Below, in pieces: positions 8,067 to 16,145 of a stretch of DNA of 64,000 nt. Position 1 is the first letter of the stretch. The number at the start of each line of letters is the position of its first letter. The position numbers and the translations under genes were made by a program. A model generated the notes under the pieces. That model did no database searches. It was not told where the DNA came from and saw only the letters and a program-made list of their open reading frames with translations. This stretch comes from an uncultured Sphingomonas sp. (GTDB taxonomy: Bacteria; Pseudomonadota; Alphaproteobacteria; Sphingomonadales; Sphingomonadaceae). Location of the stretch: contig NZ_CAJXWX010000016.1 in the NCBI RefSeq assembly GCF_913062585.1, forward strand, positions 1-64,000, written 5' to 3'.

Positions 8067-8203
8067 CGACCCATTCACTCCACTGTGTATGTCGCGGAGC
8101 CTAACGGCTGCCTGGATAATCGTATACTGAAATAAGCGTGAAGCGGCGCACCATTCCGTTTAGAGGGAAATGGTTCGCGATCGGGAAGGGATGGACTGGC
8201 TTC

Positions 8204-9565
8204 ATGACGGCGGGGATCGACCATGTCGCGATCATCGGCGGCGGCTTTGCGGGGACGCTGCTGGCCATCAATCTGGTCCGCCATGGCGGGCCGCGTGCAA
8301 CCCTGATCGAGCGGCGCGCCAACCAGCTGGCGCGCGGCGTCGCCTATAGCGCGGCCCATGCCGAGCATCTGTTGAACGTACGGGCGGGCAATATGAGTGC
8401 GCTGCGCGACGATCCGGATCATTTCGTCCGCTGGCTGGTCGCGCGTGGGGCGGGGGACGCCAGGACCTTCGTGCCGCGCCGTGTGTATGGCGACTATCTG
8501 CGCGACCTGCTCATGGAAACGATCGCGGCGGACCCCGCCCGGTTGACGCTGGCCAGCGGCGAGGTCGTTGGGCTGGAGCGGGACGGCGTCGGTTATCGCC
8601 TGGCCATGGCGGAGGGGCAGGCTGTCGCGGCCGATGCGGTCGTGCTGGCGCTGGGCAATCTGCCGCCGCACACGCCGCCCGGAATCGACCCGGCCGCGCT
8701 GGCGGAGGGATGCTATCGCGAAGACCCCTGGGCGGGCGATATTGCCGAGGGGCTTGGCGATGATGACCGGGTCTTGCTGGTCGGCAGCGGACTGACCGCG
8801 ATCGACGCAGCCCTGCTGCTGGACGCCAGCGGTTTTGGCGGGCGGACGATCGCCATCTCGCGCCGGGGGCTCGCGCCGCGCCGCCATGCCGATGCGCCGC
8901 CCTTAACCCCCTTGCGCGAACGGCCTGCCGCCAGCCTGTCGGCGCTGGTCCGGCATGTGCGCTGCGCCGCCACCGAGCAGGGCTGGCGCGGCGCGGTCGA
9001 CGCGTTGCGGCCCGTGACCCAGATGATGTGGGGGGCGGCGGACGGTGCGACGCGCGCGCGGTTCCTGCGGCATTTGCGCCCCTATTGGGATGTCCATCGC
9101 CACCGGCTCGCCCCCTCGGTCGCGGACCGGGTGGAGGCGCTGGTCGAGGCGGGCCGCCTGTCGATCGCGGGCGGCAAGCTGGTCAGGGTCGAGCCGGACG
9201 GGCAGGGCGCCATGGTCCACTGGCGACCGCGCGGGCAGGCGGCGGTGGAGACGCTGCACGTCGCGCGGATCGTCAACTGCACCGGGCCGCAGGGCGACCT
9301 GCTGCGCTCGCGCGAGCCGCTGATCCGACAGCTGCTGGCCGAGAGCATGATCCGGCCTGACGCCCTGCGTATCGGGCTGGAGGTGGATGCCCAGAGCCAT
9401 GTCGTCGCGGCCGATGGCGGCGTGGACGACCGGCTCTACTGCATCGGCCCGATGACGCGCGGCGGACTGTGGGAGGTCGTGGCGGTGCCCGACCTGCGGC
9501 AGCAGAATTGGGAATTGGCGCGGCGGCTGGCCCATGCGCAATGGGTCGGTGGCGAAGGGCTTTAA
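8204..9565 (+). CDS. FAD/NAD(P)-binding protein (NAD_binding_9 family)
   Basis: A 453-residue flavoprotein-like protein. The Rossmann dinucleotide motif HVAIIGGGFAGTLLA begins at once after the ATG at 8204; an in-frame GTG at 8138 would add 22 unlikely residues. Other family marks are GVAYSAAHAEHLLNVRAGNMSAL, the internal VLLVGSGLTAIDAALLL and the late IVNCTGPQGD. Members are annotated as FAD-dependent oxidoreductases or HpyO-like proteins. They recur next to tryptophan-halogenase-family proteins and TonB receptors in this bacterial group, as here, where the halogenase gene converges from the other side of a palindromic repeat. The reaction is unknown; a role as flavin partner or in the same pathway is inference. 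Confidence 0.78.
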   Translation: MTAGIDHVAIIGGGFAGTLLAINLVRHGGPRATLIERRANQLARGVAYSAAHAEHLLNVRAGNMSALRDDPDHFVRWLVARGAGDARTFVPRRVYGDYLRDLLMETIAADPARLTLASGEVVGLERDGVGYRLAMAEGQAVAADAVVLALGNLPPHTPPGIDPAALAEGCYREDPWAGDIAEGLGDDDRVLLVGSGLTAIDAALLLDASGFGGRTIAISRRGLAPRRHADAPPLTPLRERPAASLSALVRHVRCAATEQGWRGAVDALRPVTQMMWGAADGATRARFLRHLRPYWDVHRHRLAPSVADRVEALVEAGRLSIAGGKLVRVEPDGQGAMVHWRPRGQAAVETLHVARIVNCTGPQGDLLRSREPLIRQLLAESMIRPDALRIGLEVDAQSHVVAADGGVDDRLYCIGPMTRGGLWEVVAVPDLRQQNWELARRLAHAQWVGGEGL

Positions 9566-9567
9566 CA

Positions 9568-9691
9568 AATTCCTCCCCTGGAAGGGGAGGGGGACCATGC
9601 GCAGCATGGTGGAGGGGTGTCCCGCTCTCGATAGGGCGACACCCCTCCGCCTGGCCTTCGGCCTGCCACCTCCCCTTACAGGGGAGGAATT
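9568..9691. repeat. GC-rich palindromic repeat, complete copy
   Basis: The 124-bp element is bounded by 13-bp inverted repeats AATTCCTCCCCTG (9568-9580) and CAGGGGAGGAATT (9679-9691). It has an internal perfect stem GGAGGGGTGTC (9611-9621) / GACACCCCTCC (9638-9648). It fills the gap between two convergent genes and supplies the stop codon region of the halogenase gene. A second partial copy sharing about 58 bp lies at 49137-49195, and related structures lie at 18611-18749 and 51326-51415. It probably folds into a large hairpin and may terminate both transcripts. Confidence 0.85.
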
Positions 9692-11210
9692 ACGGTGTCG
9701 CCCCGATCTTCTTCAGCCAGTCCCCATGGCTCGGCATCGACTCCGCCATCTGTCCGATCGCGCCAGCCAGCTTGCCAACGAACGCCCGGCTCTGTGCGGG
9801 GTCGCCATAGGCGAGCAGCGGGTCCAGCCCCTCGGGCAGGTTGAACTGGCCGAGATGCACCGCCGCCCAGCTGGCCGGGCCGAACAGGTCCATGTCGCGC
9901 GCGACCAGCCGTCCGGCGGTGCGGAAATGCGCGATCTTCATCGCCAGCGTGTCGGGGATCGCCATCGCCGCGCATTCGCGCCAGAGCGGCGCGTCCGTCC
10001 GCTCGGTCAGCTTGTAATGCAAGATCAGGAAGTCGCGGATCCGCTCATATTCGGTGATCGCGACGCGGTTATACTCCCGGATCCCCTCTGGCTCGAACGT
10101 TCGCGTCGGGAAATAGGCGAGCAGCTTGGCGATGCCCGCCTGGATCAGGTGGATGCTGGTCGACTCCAGCGGCTCCATGAACCCGCTCGACAGGCCGATG
10201 GCGACGACGTTGCGGTTCCATAGCAGCTTGCGCCGCCCCGTCGTGAAGCGCAGGAAACGCGGATCGCCCAGCGCCTCTCCGTCGAGGTTCGCCATGAGAG
10301 TCGCGGCGGCCGCGTCGTCGGAGATATGGCGGCTGCAATAGACATAGCCATTGCCGGTGCGGTGCTGGAGCGGGATGCGCCATTGCCAACCGGCTTCCCG
10401 CGCGGTTGACCGGGTATAGGGCGTCAGGCCGTCACCGCCGGTCACGCACGGCGCCGCAACTGCGCGGTCGCAGGGCAGCCAGTGCGTCCAATCCTCATAG
10501 CCGGTGCCCAGCGCCTCCTCGATCAGCAATCCGCGAAAGCCCGAACAGTCGACGAACAGATCGGCCTCCAGCACCCGTCCGCCCTCCAGCGTGACCGAGG
10601 CGACATGACCGCGCGACGGCTCCAGCGTATGGCCCGCGATCTTGCCCTCGACCCGCACCACGCCCCGCGCCTCGGCATAGCGACGGAGGAACCCGGCATA
10701 GAGCCCGGCATCGAAATGATAGGCATAGTCGAAGGTCGAGGCGACGCTGCGCGGATCGGCCATCGGTGCCGCGAACCGCCCGCGCTGGCCCGCGCCCCAG
10801 GCCATGGAGAGGTCGTCGAGCGCCACGCCGCTCTCCGGCCCGCCGGCCGCCAGCCAATGCTGATGCACCGCGACCAGATCGAAGGATTTGCCGTGCGTGC
10901 CGAAGGGGTGGAAATACCGATGCCCCTCGCGACCCCAACCGACGAATTCGATGCCCAGCTTGAAGCTGCCCTTCGTCTTGCGCAGGAATTCGGCCTCGTC
11001 GATGCCGAGCGTCTGGTTGAACAGCCGGATCGGGGGAATGGTCGCTTCGCCGACGCCGACCGTGCCGATGGCGTCCGACTCCACCAGCGTGATCGACAGG
11101 CCTCTGGGCATCGCATGGGCGAGCGCGGCGGCCGTCATCCATCCGGCGGTGCCGCCGCCGACGATCGCGACCGAGCGAATGGCATCGGGGGCAGGGGGCA
11201 TCATCGGCAT
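9690..11210 (-). CDS. Flavin-dependent tryptophan-halogenase-family protein
   Basis: A 506-residue member of the PrnA/RebH-type family. It has the FAD-binding GGGTAGW (18-24), the family GWxWxIP motif as GWQWRIP (274-280), a lysine in SFKLGIEF (Lys84) at the position of the catalytic lysine of PrnA, and FMEPLES with Glu346 and Glu349 aligned with the catalytic glutamate. Family members oxidise chloride or bromide with flavin hydroperoxide and halogenate indoles. Homologues in TonB-receptor loci, such as BrvH, have free indole-type activity but unknown natural substrates. It is divergent from a TonB receptor, with a shared LacI-like operator region between them. An AAGGAGAG ribosome binding site precedes the ATG. 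Confidence 0.88.
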   Translation of the reverse strand: MPMMPPAPDAIRSVAIVGGGTAGWMTAAALAHAMPRGLSITLVESDAIGTVGVGEATIPPIRLFNQTLGIDEAEFLRKTKGSFKLGIEFVGWGREGHRYFHPFGTHGKSFDLVAVHQHWLAAGGPESGVALDDLSMAWGAGQRGRFAAPMADPRSVASTFDYAYHFDAGLYAGFLRRYAEARGVVRVEGKIAGHTLEPSRGHVASVTLEGGRVLEADLFVDCSGFRGLLIEEALGTGYEDWTHWLPCDRAVAAPCVTGGDGLTPYTRSTAREAGWQWRIPLQHRTGNGYVYCSRHISDDAAAATLMANLDGEALGDPRFLRFTTGRRKLLWNRNVVAIGLSSGFMEPLESTSIHLIQAGIAKLLAYFPTRTFEPEGIREYNRVAITEYERIRDFLILHYKLTERTDAPLWRECAAMAIPDTLAMKIAHFRTAGRLVARDMDLFGPASWAAVHLGQFNLPEGLDPLLAYGDPAQSRAFVGKLAGAIGQMAESMPSHGDWLKKIGATP

Positions 11211-11312
11211 CTCTCTCCTTGGGCGTTTCCGGCCGCACGCACCTTATCGTGCTCGCCAGCCGGGCGCCGCTGTGCTTTCTCGATCACAGATAGCTAAATT
11301 TCTTTGCAAAGG

Positions 11313-11340
11313 TTTGCAATGGACCATTGCAAACGATTGC
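11313..11340. promoter_or_regulatory. LacI-type operator cluster between halogenase and TonB receptor
   Basis: A perfect 10-bp inverted repeat TTTGCAATGG (11313-11322) / CCATTGCAAA (11324-11333) is centred on one base. It overlaps a second CG-centred imperfect palindrome GCAAACGATTGC (11329-11340). An extra TTTGCAAA lies just upstream (11303-11310). The second site shares AAACGATTGC with the operator at 4435-4455. It can serve both divergent genes. Control by the adjacent LacI paralogues is inferred. Confidence 0.68.
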
Positions 11341-11400
11341 TCATAGGAATAGCGAGGCTGCACGAAATCCCGGACATCGGGACGAATCAGGAGAGGGTGT

Positions 11401-13965
11401 ATGACGACGAGCGTTCTGCGGTCCTGTGGATCCATGGCAGCTTTGGCGATGGCGCTGGTGAGCGCCCCGGCTTTCGCACAGACCGCCGCGGCACCGGCCG
11501 CCGCGCCGCAAGCGGGTGCGATCCCCGATGCCGGTGCATCCAGCGAGGATATCGTCGTCACCGCGACCAGCGGCGAGCGTTCGCGTTTCCGCAGCTCGAT
11601 CTCGGTGTCCCAGGTCAGCCAGGAGGCGATCCAGAATTTCACGCCGCGTTCGACCGCGGAAATCCTGCGCAACATCCCCGGCCTTCAGCCCAGCGATACC
11701 GCGGGCCCGGGCGGTAACGCCAATATCGGCGTGCGCGGCATTCCGGTGTCGACCGGCGGTTCCGAATATGTCTCGCTGCAGGAAGACGGCCTGCCCGACG
11801 TGCTGTTCGGCGACATCAACTTCGGCAACAACGACTATTGGATCCGCTTCGACCAGAATATCCGCACCGTGGAAGCGGTTCGCGGCGGTTCGGCCTCGAC
11901 CTTCGCCAGCCAGGCGCCGGGTGCGGTCATCAACTTCATCAGCAAGACCGGTGACGTGAAGGGCGGCCAGATCGCCTATTCCAACGGCCTGGGCTTCCGC
12001 GAGCATCGCCTCGACTTCGACTATGGCGGTCCGATCGACGACACGACGCGCTTCCATGTCGGCGGCTATGTCCGCAACGGCGGCGGCTACACCAACGAGA
12101 ATTTCAACATCCTGCGCGGGTATCAGATCAAGGCGAACATCACCAAGGATCTGCCCGACAATCGCGGTTTCGTGCGGCTGTATTTCAAGCGGCTGGACGA
12201 GCAGGCGCCGACCAACACCACCACGCCGACGCTGGCGACGCTGGACGGCAACCGCGTGACCGGCTTCACCCCGCTGCCCAATTTCGACGGGCGTTCGGGG
12301 TCGGCCTATACGATCTACAACCGCAACTTCCAGTATCTGGACTATGACAATGGCGGCGTGAAGTCGGCCGAGGTGCAGGGCATCCACCCGCGCGTCACGG
12401 GCATCAGCGGCCAGGTCCATTACGACTTCAACGACAATATCTCGCTCGACGACACGATGCGCTATCAGTGGATCAGCGGGAATTTCACGACCCAGTTCAT
12501 CAACGTCCAGACCCGGCAGAATACCGTGGCGGGTGTTTCGTGCGCCGCGAATTCGCCCAGTGCCAATGGTCTGATTGGTTCGTGCGTCAACGGCCAGACG
12601 GTCGGCTCGATCCGCTATGCAGCGGGGCCGAACGCCGGCCAGCTGTTCACCGGGCCGTACATCAACAACAATCCGAACATCAACGTGTTCATGAAGAACA
12701 TGGACAATTTCGCCAACAACCTGACCCTGAACGGCAAGTTCCAGGTCGGGCCGGGCAAGGCGCGGGTCACCGCGGGCCTGTTCGTCATGCGCCAGAACAT
12801 CGTCCAGGACTGGCACGTCAACCGTCAGTATAGCGAGCTGAACGGCGAGAATGCTGCGCCGCTCGACCTGTTCTCGACCACCGGCACGCAGCTGACTGCC
12901 GCGGGCCAGGCCGGGTTCAACGACAATTGGGGCAGCTGCTGCGCCCGCCGCGTCGACCTGACCTATACCGACGTCGCGCCCTTCCTGCAGGCGGGCTATG
13001 AAGTCGGCGGCCTGAACCTCGATGCGTCGATCCGCTATGACAGCGTGCACGGCGAAGGCACCGCGCAGGGCGGCGTAGCCGGTCCGAACACCCGCGTGTC
13101 GGATGCGCTGGGCTCCGCGCTGATCCCGTCGCTGGTGCTCAGCCCGAGCGTCGAGAAGGTCAACTATACCGATGGCTATGTCAGCTGGTCGGTCGGCGCG
13201 CTTTATGCCTTCGACAGCAACACCAGCGTGTTCGTCCGCGCCAGCCGTGGCGGTCGCTTCAACGCCGATCGCCGTGTCCTGTCGGGCAACTTCAACGCCG
13301 ACGGTTCGCTGAACAGCCAGGGTCAGGCGACCTCGGTCAATTACCTGAACCAGCAGGAAGTCGGCCTGAAGCAGCGCGGCGGCCTGGGTGGTGCGTCCTA
13401 CTCGGTCGAAATCACCGGCTTCCACTCGACGCTGACCGAGAACAATTACGACTTCACCCGCATCAACAACCCGGCGCCGAACAACAACCCGAACATTTCC
13501 AACGGCTATCGCTCCTGGGGTGTCGAGTTCAGCAGCCGCGTGACCTATGGCAACTTCCACCTGTCGGTCGATGCCACCTATGCCGCGTCGAAGATCACGA
13601 GCAGCGCGACCTCGGCACTGGTCGGCAACAAGCCCGGCGGTCTGCCCGACTTCCTGTTTGTCGTGTCGCCCTCCTATGATGCCGGCCCGGTCGCCTTCGG
13701 CGTCAGCATGAACGGCCAGACCAGCACCAAGTCGGACGACTTCAACCTCTACACGATCAAGGGATCGACCTTCTTCAACGGCTTCGTGACCGTGCGGCCG
13801 ATGGACAAGCTGGAGATCGGCCTGAACGCCAACAACCTCTTCAACAAGCTGGGTTTCCGTGGCGGCGGCGGGCTGTTCCCGGTCCTGTCCTCGACCCAGG
13901 CGGTGTTCAACAATACCGCGCTCTACGGGCGCACGGTGACGGCCTCGATCCGTTACCGCTTCTAA
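11401..13965 (+). CDS. TonB-dependent receptor (probable sucrose/oligosaccharide uptake)
   Basis: An 854-residue outer-membrane receptor. A signal peptide ends near PAFAQ, followed by an Ala/Pro-rich linker and a TonB-box-like EDIVVTAT near residue 50. The plug domain includes EILRNIPGLQ, NIGVRGI and the usual VEAVRGG, VINFISKTG. A 22-strand barrel follows, ending in the C-terminal aromatic SIRYRF. The ribosome binding site is AGGAGAGGG. It is followed by a strong intrinsic terminator and then a LacI paralogue, and is divergent from the halogenase gene. Shared operators with the permease-GH68 operon suggest it imports sucrose or a fructan fragment. That substrate is inference. Confidence 0.92.
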   Translation: MTTSVLRSCGSMAALAMALVSAPAFAQTAAAPAAAPQAGAIPDAGASSEDIVVTATSGERSRFRSSISVSQVSQEAIQNFTPRSTAEILRNIPGLQPSDTAGPGGNANIGVRGIPVSTGGSEYVSLQEDGLPDVLFGDINFGNNDYWIRFDQNIRTVEAVRGGSASTFASQAPGAVINFISKTGDVKGGQIAYSNGLGFREHRLDFDYGGPIDDTTRFHVGGYVRNGGGYTNENFNILRGYQIKANITKDLPDNRGFVRLYFKRLDEQAPTNTTTPTLATLDGNRVTGFTPLPNFDGRSGSAYTIYNRNFQYLDYDNGGVKSAEVQGIHPRVTGISGQVHYDFNDNISLDDTMRYQWISGNFTTQFINVQTRQNTVAGVSCAANSPSANGLIGSCVNGQTVGSIRYAAGPNAGQLFTGPYINNNPNINVFMKNMDNFANNLTLNGKFQVGPGKARVTAGLFVMRQNIVQDWHVNRQYSELNGENAAPLDLFSTTGTQLTAAGQAGFNDNWGSCCARRVDLTYTDVAPFLQAGYEVGGLNLDASIRYDSVHGEGTAQGGVAGPNTRVSDALGSALIPSLVLSPSVEKVNYTDGYVSWSVGALYAFDSNTSVFVRASRGGRFNADRRVLSGNFNADGSLNSQGQATSVNYLNQQEVGLKQRGGLGGASYSVEITGFHSTLTENNYDFTRINNPAPNNNPNISNGYRSWGVEFSSRVTYGNFHLSVDATYAASKITSSATSALVGNKPGGLPDFLFVVSPSYDAGPVAFGVSMNGQTSTKSDDFNLYTIKGSTFFNGFVTVRPMDKLEIGLNANNLFNKLGFRGGGGLFPVLSSTQAVFNNTALYGRTVTASIRYRF

Positions 13966-13978
13966 GCCTTTGTCCCCC

Positions 13979-14012
13979 GGGGCGGATGTCACTTGGCATC
14001 CGCCCCATTTTT
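13979..14012 (+). terminator. Intrinsic terminator after the TonB receptor
   Basis: A perfect 10-bp stem GGGGCGGATG (13979-13988) / CATCCGCCCC (13997-14006) with an 8-nt loop is followed by a run of five T (14008-14012). It lies directly after the receptor gene, so the following lacI-type gene probably relies partly on readthrough or on its own weak start. Confidence 0.85.
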
Positions 14013-14025
14013 CGTTCAGGGGGCC

Positions 14026-15051
14026 ATGATGGCCGACGCGTCCCCACCTGCCCGCACCCTGAAGGATATCGCCCGGCTCGCGGGCGTATCGCCCGGCACC
14101 GTCAGCCGTGCGCTGGCCGGCAAGAGCGTCGTCAATGCCGAGACGCGCCAACGGATCGAGGCGCTGGCCGCCGAGCATAATTTCCAGATCAACCAGATGG
14201 CGCGCCGCCTGCGCGCACAGCGGACGGGCGTGATCGGCATCGCCATCCCGCTGGGCCATGAACGGCGCCAGCGGCTGTCCGACCCCTTTTTCATGACGCT
14301 GCTCGGCCATCTTGCCGACGAACTGGCGGCGCGCGACCATGACGTGATGCTGTCGCGCATCATTCCCGACGATGACGACTGGCTGTCCCGGATCACCCGG
14401 TCGGGCATGGTCGACGGCGTCGTCCTGATCGGCCAGTCGGACCAGCTGCCGGTGATCGAGGCGGTGGCCGAAACCTATCTGCCGCTGGTCGTCTGGGGCA
14501 GCACCATGCCGGGCCAGCGCCACTGCGCGGTCGGCGTTGATAACCGGCTGGGCGGACGGTTGGCGGGCGAGCATCTGATCGCGGGCGGGCGACGCCGTAT
14601 CGCCTTCATGGGGGAGATCCGTACCCTGGAACTGACACAACGCCATGCGGGACTGTGCGATACCATGTCGGAGGCGGGCCTGCCGCCGCCCCATCAACTC
14701 GACGTCGCGCTGGCGCCCGAACTGATGCCCGATCAGATTCAGGCCAATCTGGCGCGGCTCCGCGACGACGGCGTGACGATCGACGGGATCGTCGCGGCGT
14801 CGGACATGATTGCGCTGGCGACGATGACGGCGTTGATCGCGGGCGGCCGGTCGGTGCCCGGCGATGTCGCGGTGACGGGGTTCGACGATTTGCCGCTCGC
14901 CGAGCGGGCCATTCCCCGGCTGACCACCATCCGGCAGGATCTGGAAGCAGGGGCAGCGGCGATGATCGCAGCGCTGTTCGCGCGGCTGGACGGGCGCGCG
15001 GCGCCAGGACTGGAAATGCCCCCGCGCCTGATCGTGCGCGATTCCGCCTGA
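14026..15051 (+). CDS. LacI/GalR-family transcriptional regulator (paralogue 2)
   Basis: A 341-residue LacI-family repressor. The HTH is DIARLAGVSPGTVSRALAGKS, followed by the hinge region and a sugar-binding effector domain (GVIGIAIPLGHERRQ, GFDDLPLA). It is the close paralogue of the regulator at 753-1802, matching along the whole length (roughly 60 percent by eye) with near-identical recognition helices. A TTG upstream at 13993 is in frame but lies inside the terminator hairpin; ATG 14026 or ATG 14029, just after AGGGGG, is preferred. Its position after the receptor suggests it controls the receptor through the 11313-11340 palindromes. The effector is unknown. Confidence 0.88.
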   Translation: MMADASPPARTLKDIARLAGVSPGTVSRALAGKSVVNAETRQRIEALAAEHNFQINQMARRLRAQRTGVIGIAIPLGHERRQRLSDPFFMTLLGHLADELAARDHDVMLSRIIPDDDDWLSRITRSGMVDGVVLIGQSDQLPVIEAVAETYLPLVVWGSTMPGQRHCAVGVDNRLGGRLAGEHLIAGGRRRIAFMGEIRTLELTQRHAGLCDTMSEAGLPPPHQLDVALAPELMPDQIQANLARLRDDGVTIDGIVAASDMIALATMTALIAGGRSVPGDVAVTGFDDLPLAERAIPRLTTIRQDLEAGAAAMIAALFARLDGRAAPGLEMPPRLIVRDSA

Positions 15052-15056
15052 CCCCG

Positions 15057-15093
15057 AAAAACGGTGCGGCCTCGGGTAAGCGTTGGCCGCACC
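15057..15093 (-). terminator. Intrinsic terminator of ohr
   Basis: Read on the minus strand, a perfect 9-bp stem (GGTGCGGCC 15063-15071 / GGCCGCACC 15085-15093) is followed by five T (15057-15061 complemented). It sits between the convergent lacI-type gene and ohr and fits termination of ohr. Confidence 0.75.
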
Positions 15094-15121
15094 ATCAGGT
15101 TTAGGGGGGCGGTATCGAGCG

Positions 15122-15547
15122 TCAGGCCAGCGTCAGGCCGACGTTCACATTGCCACGCGTGGCGTTCGAATAGGGGCAGATCTGGTGCGCGGCTTCGACC
15201 AGCTTCTCGGCCTCGGCTCGATCGATACCCGGCAGATCGACGGTCAGGTCGGCGGTGATGCCGAAACCACCCGCCGCGCGCGGACCGATGCCGATCCTGG
15301 CCGAAACCGCGACATCGTCGGGGATCTTCACCTTCAACTGCTGGCCCGCGACCTTCAGCGCGCCGATGAAGCAGGCCGAGTAACCGGCCGCGAACAGCTG
15401 TTCGGGATTGGTGCCATCGCCGCCCGCACCGCCCAGTTCGCGCGGCGTGGAAAGCTTGACGTCGAGCGCGCCGTCCGCAGTGCTGGCATGGCCGTCACGG
15501 CCGCCGGTGGCGCGTGCCTGGGTCTCGTACTTCACGTCGATCGTCAC
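15122..15547 (-). CDS. ohr: Organic hydroperoxide resistance protein Ohr
   Basis: An OsmC/Ohr-family thiol peroxidase that reduces organic hydroperoxides using lipoylated partner proteins. From the GTG at 15547 (GGAG 7 nt upstream) it is 141 residues, the normal family length; a longer frame from 15580 would read through the operator. Family marks are [15 protein letters not shown], the peroxidatic cysteine in [10 protein letters not shown] and the resolving cysteine in [10 protein letters not shown]. It is divergent from ohrR, with two TATCGCGATA palindromes between them. Expression is expected to be induced by organic peroxides through OhrR oxidation. Confidence 0.95.
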   Translation of the reverse strand: MTIDVKYETQARATGGRDGHASTADGALDVKLSTPRELGGAGGDGTNPEQLFAAGYSACFIGALKVAGQQLKVKIPDDVAVSARIGIGPRAAGGFGITADLTVDLPGIDRAEAEKLVEAAHQICPYSNATRGNVNVGLTLA

Positions 15548-15567
15548 ACTGTTTCTCCGATAATGTT

Positions 15568-15577
15568 TATCGCGATA
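15568..15577. promoter_or_regulatory. OhrR operator, copy 1
   Basis: The 10-bp perfect palindrome TATCGCGATA lies 21 nt upstream of the ohr start. An identical copy lies at 15619-15628. Two identical sites in the divergent ohr/ohrR gap make OhrR binding likely. Confidence 0.7.
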
Positions 15578-15618
15578 CATATATGTGTCGTGCGATCGCC
15601 CTTGTCCAGCGCTTCTTT

Positions 15619-15628
15619 TATCGCGATA
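15619..15628. promoter_or_regulatory. OhrR operator, copy 2
   Basis: The second TATCGCGATA palindrome, identical to 15568-15577 and 51 nt away centre to centre (about five helical turns). It lies 29 nt before the ohrR ATG, so it could mediate autoregulation or a looped complex. Confidence 0.7.
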
Positions 15629-15656
15629 TGAATTTCATTCTAACGGGAGATGGCGG

Positions 15657-16097
15657 ATGACGGCCCCCTGGCCGCTCGACGAACAGCTGTGCTTTGCCCT
15701 GTATTCGGCGAACATGGCGATGCAGCGCACCTACAAGCCCATGCTCGACCGGCTGGGCCTGACCTATCCGCAATATCTGGCGCTCTTGGTCCTGTGGGAG
15801 GAGGACGGGCGGACGATCGGTGCGATCGCCCAGCGGCTGGGGCTGGAGTCGAGCACGGTGACGCCGCTCGTCAAGCGGCTGGAGGCCGGCGGAATGCTGG
15901 CACGCGAGCGCGATCCCCATGACGAGCGCCAGGTCCGTGTGCGGCTGACCCCGGCGGGACAGGCGCTGCGCGACCAGTGCGGATGCCTGGGCGAAGAGGT
16001 GCTTGCGCGAACGGGCATGAGCCTCGATCGCCTAGGCGGTCTGCGCGACGACGTACAGCTGCTCCGCCAGCTGCTGGAGCGGGGCGAGGGGGCGTGA
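15657..16097 (+). CDS. ohrR: MarR-family organic peroxide sensor OhrR
   Basis: A 146-residue MarR-family repressor. The start is placed at the ATG at 15657, after ACGGGAGA; frames starting upstream would include an operator. The reactive N-terminal cysteine is in LDEQLCFALYS, the OhrR signature. The winged helix follows: IGAIAQRLGLESSTVTPLVKRLEAGGMLAR and the wing DERQVRVRLT. Oxidation of that cysteine releases DNA and derepresses ohr. It is divergent from ohr, with two identical operators between. Confidence 0.94.
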   Translation: MTAPWPLDEQLCFALYSANMAMQRTYKPMLDRLGLTYPQYLALLVLWEEDGRTIGAIAQRLGLESSTVTPLVKRLEAGGMLARERDPHDERQVRVRLTPAGQALRDQCGCLGEEVLARTGMSLDRLGGLRDDVQLLRQLLERGEGA

Positions 16098-16145
16098 TCC
16101 TGCTCGACCGTCCCCGACACGCGAAGCTTTGCTGGCGGGAAAGGC

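Noticed and set aside
7511..8104. Arg/Cys/Ser-rich plus-strand frame near the peptidase start
   Set aside because: It is opposite the DPP IV-type gene and has shadow composition.
9568..9691. CRISPR-like or transposon interpretation of the palindromic repeat
   Set aside because: There are no direct repeats with spacers, no transposase and no target-site duplication that I can see. It is a single inverted structure found at gene ends.
11341..14697. Open frame of more than 1100 codons on the minus strand across the TonB receptor and the second LacI gene
   Set aside because: It is antisense to two clear genes, has low-complexity Arg/Asp/Gly/Ala composition and no family motif. In high-GC DNA, strong third-position bias opens long antisense frames.
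15548..15656. Extended N-termini for Ohr and OhrR
   Set aside because: Both extensions would be encoded by the operator palindromes and make the proteins longer than their families. GTG 15547 and ATG 15657 have good ribosome binding sites.
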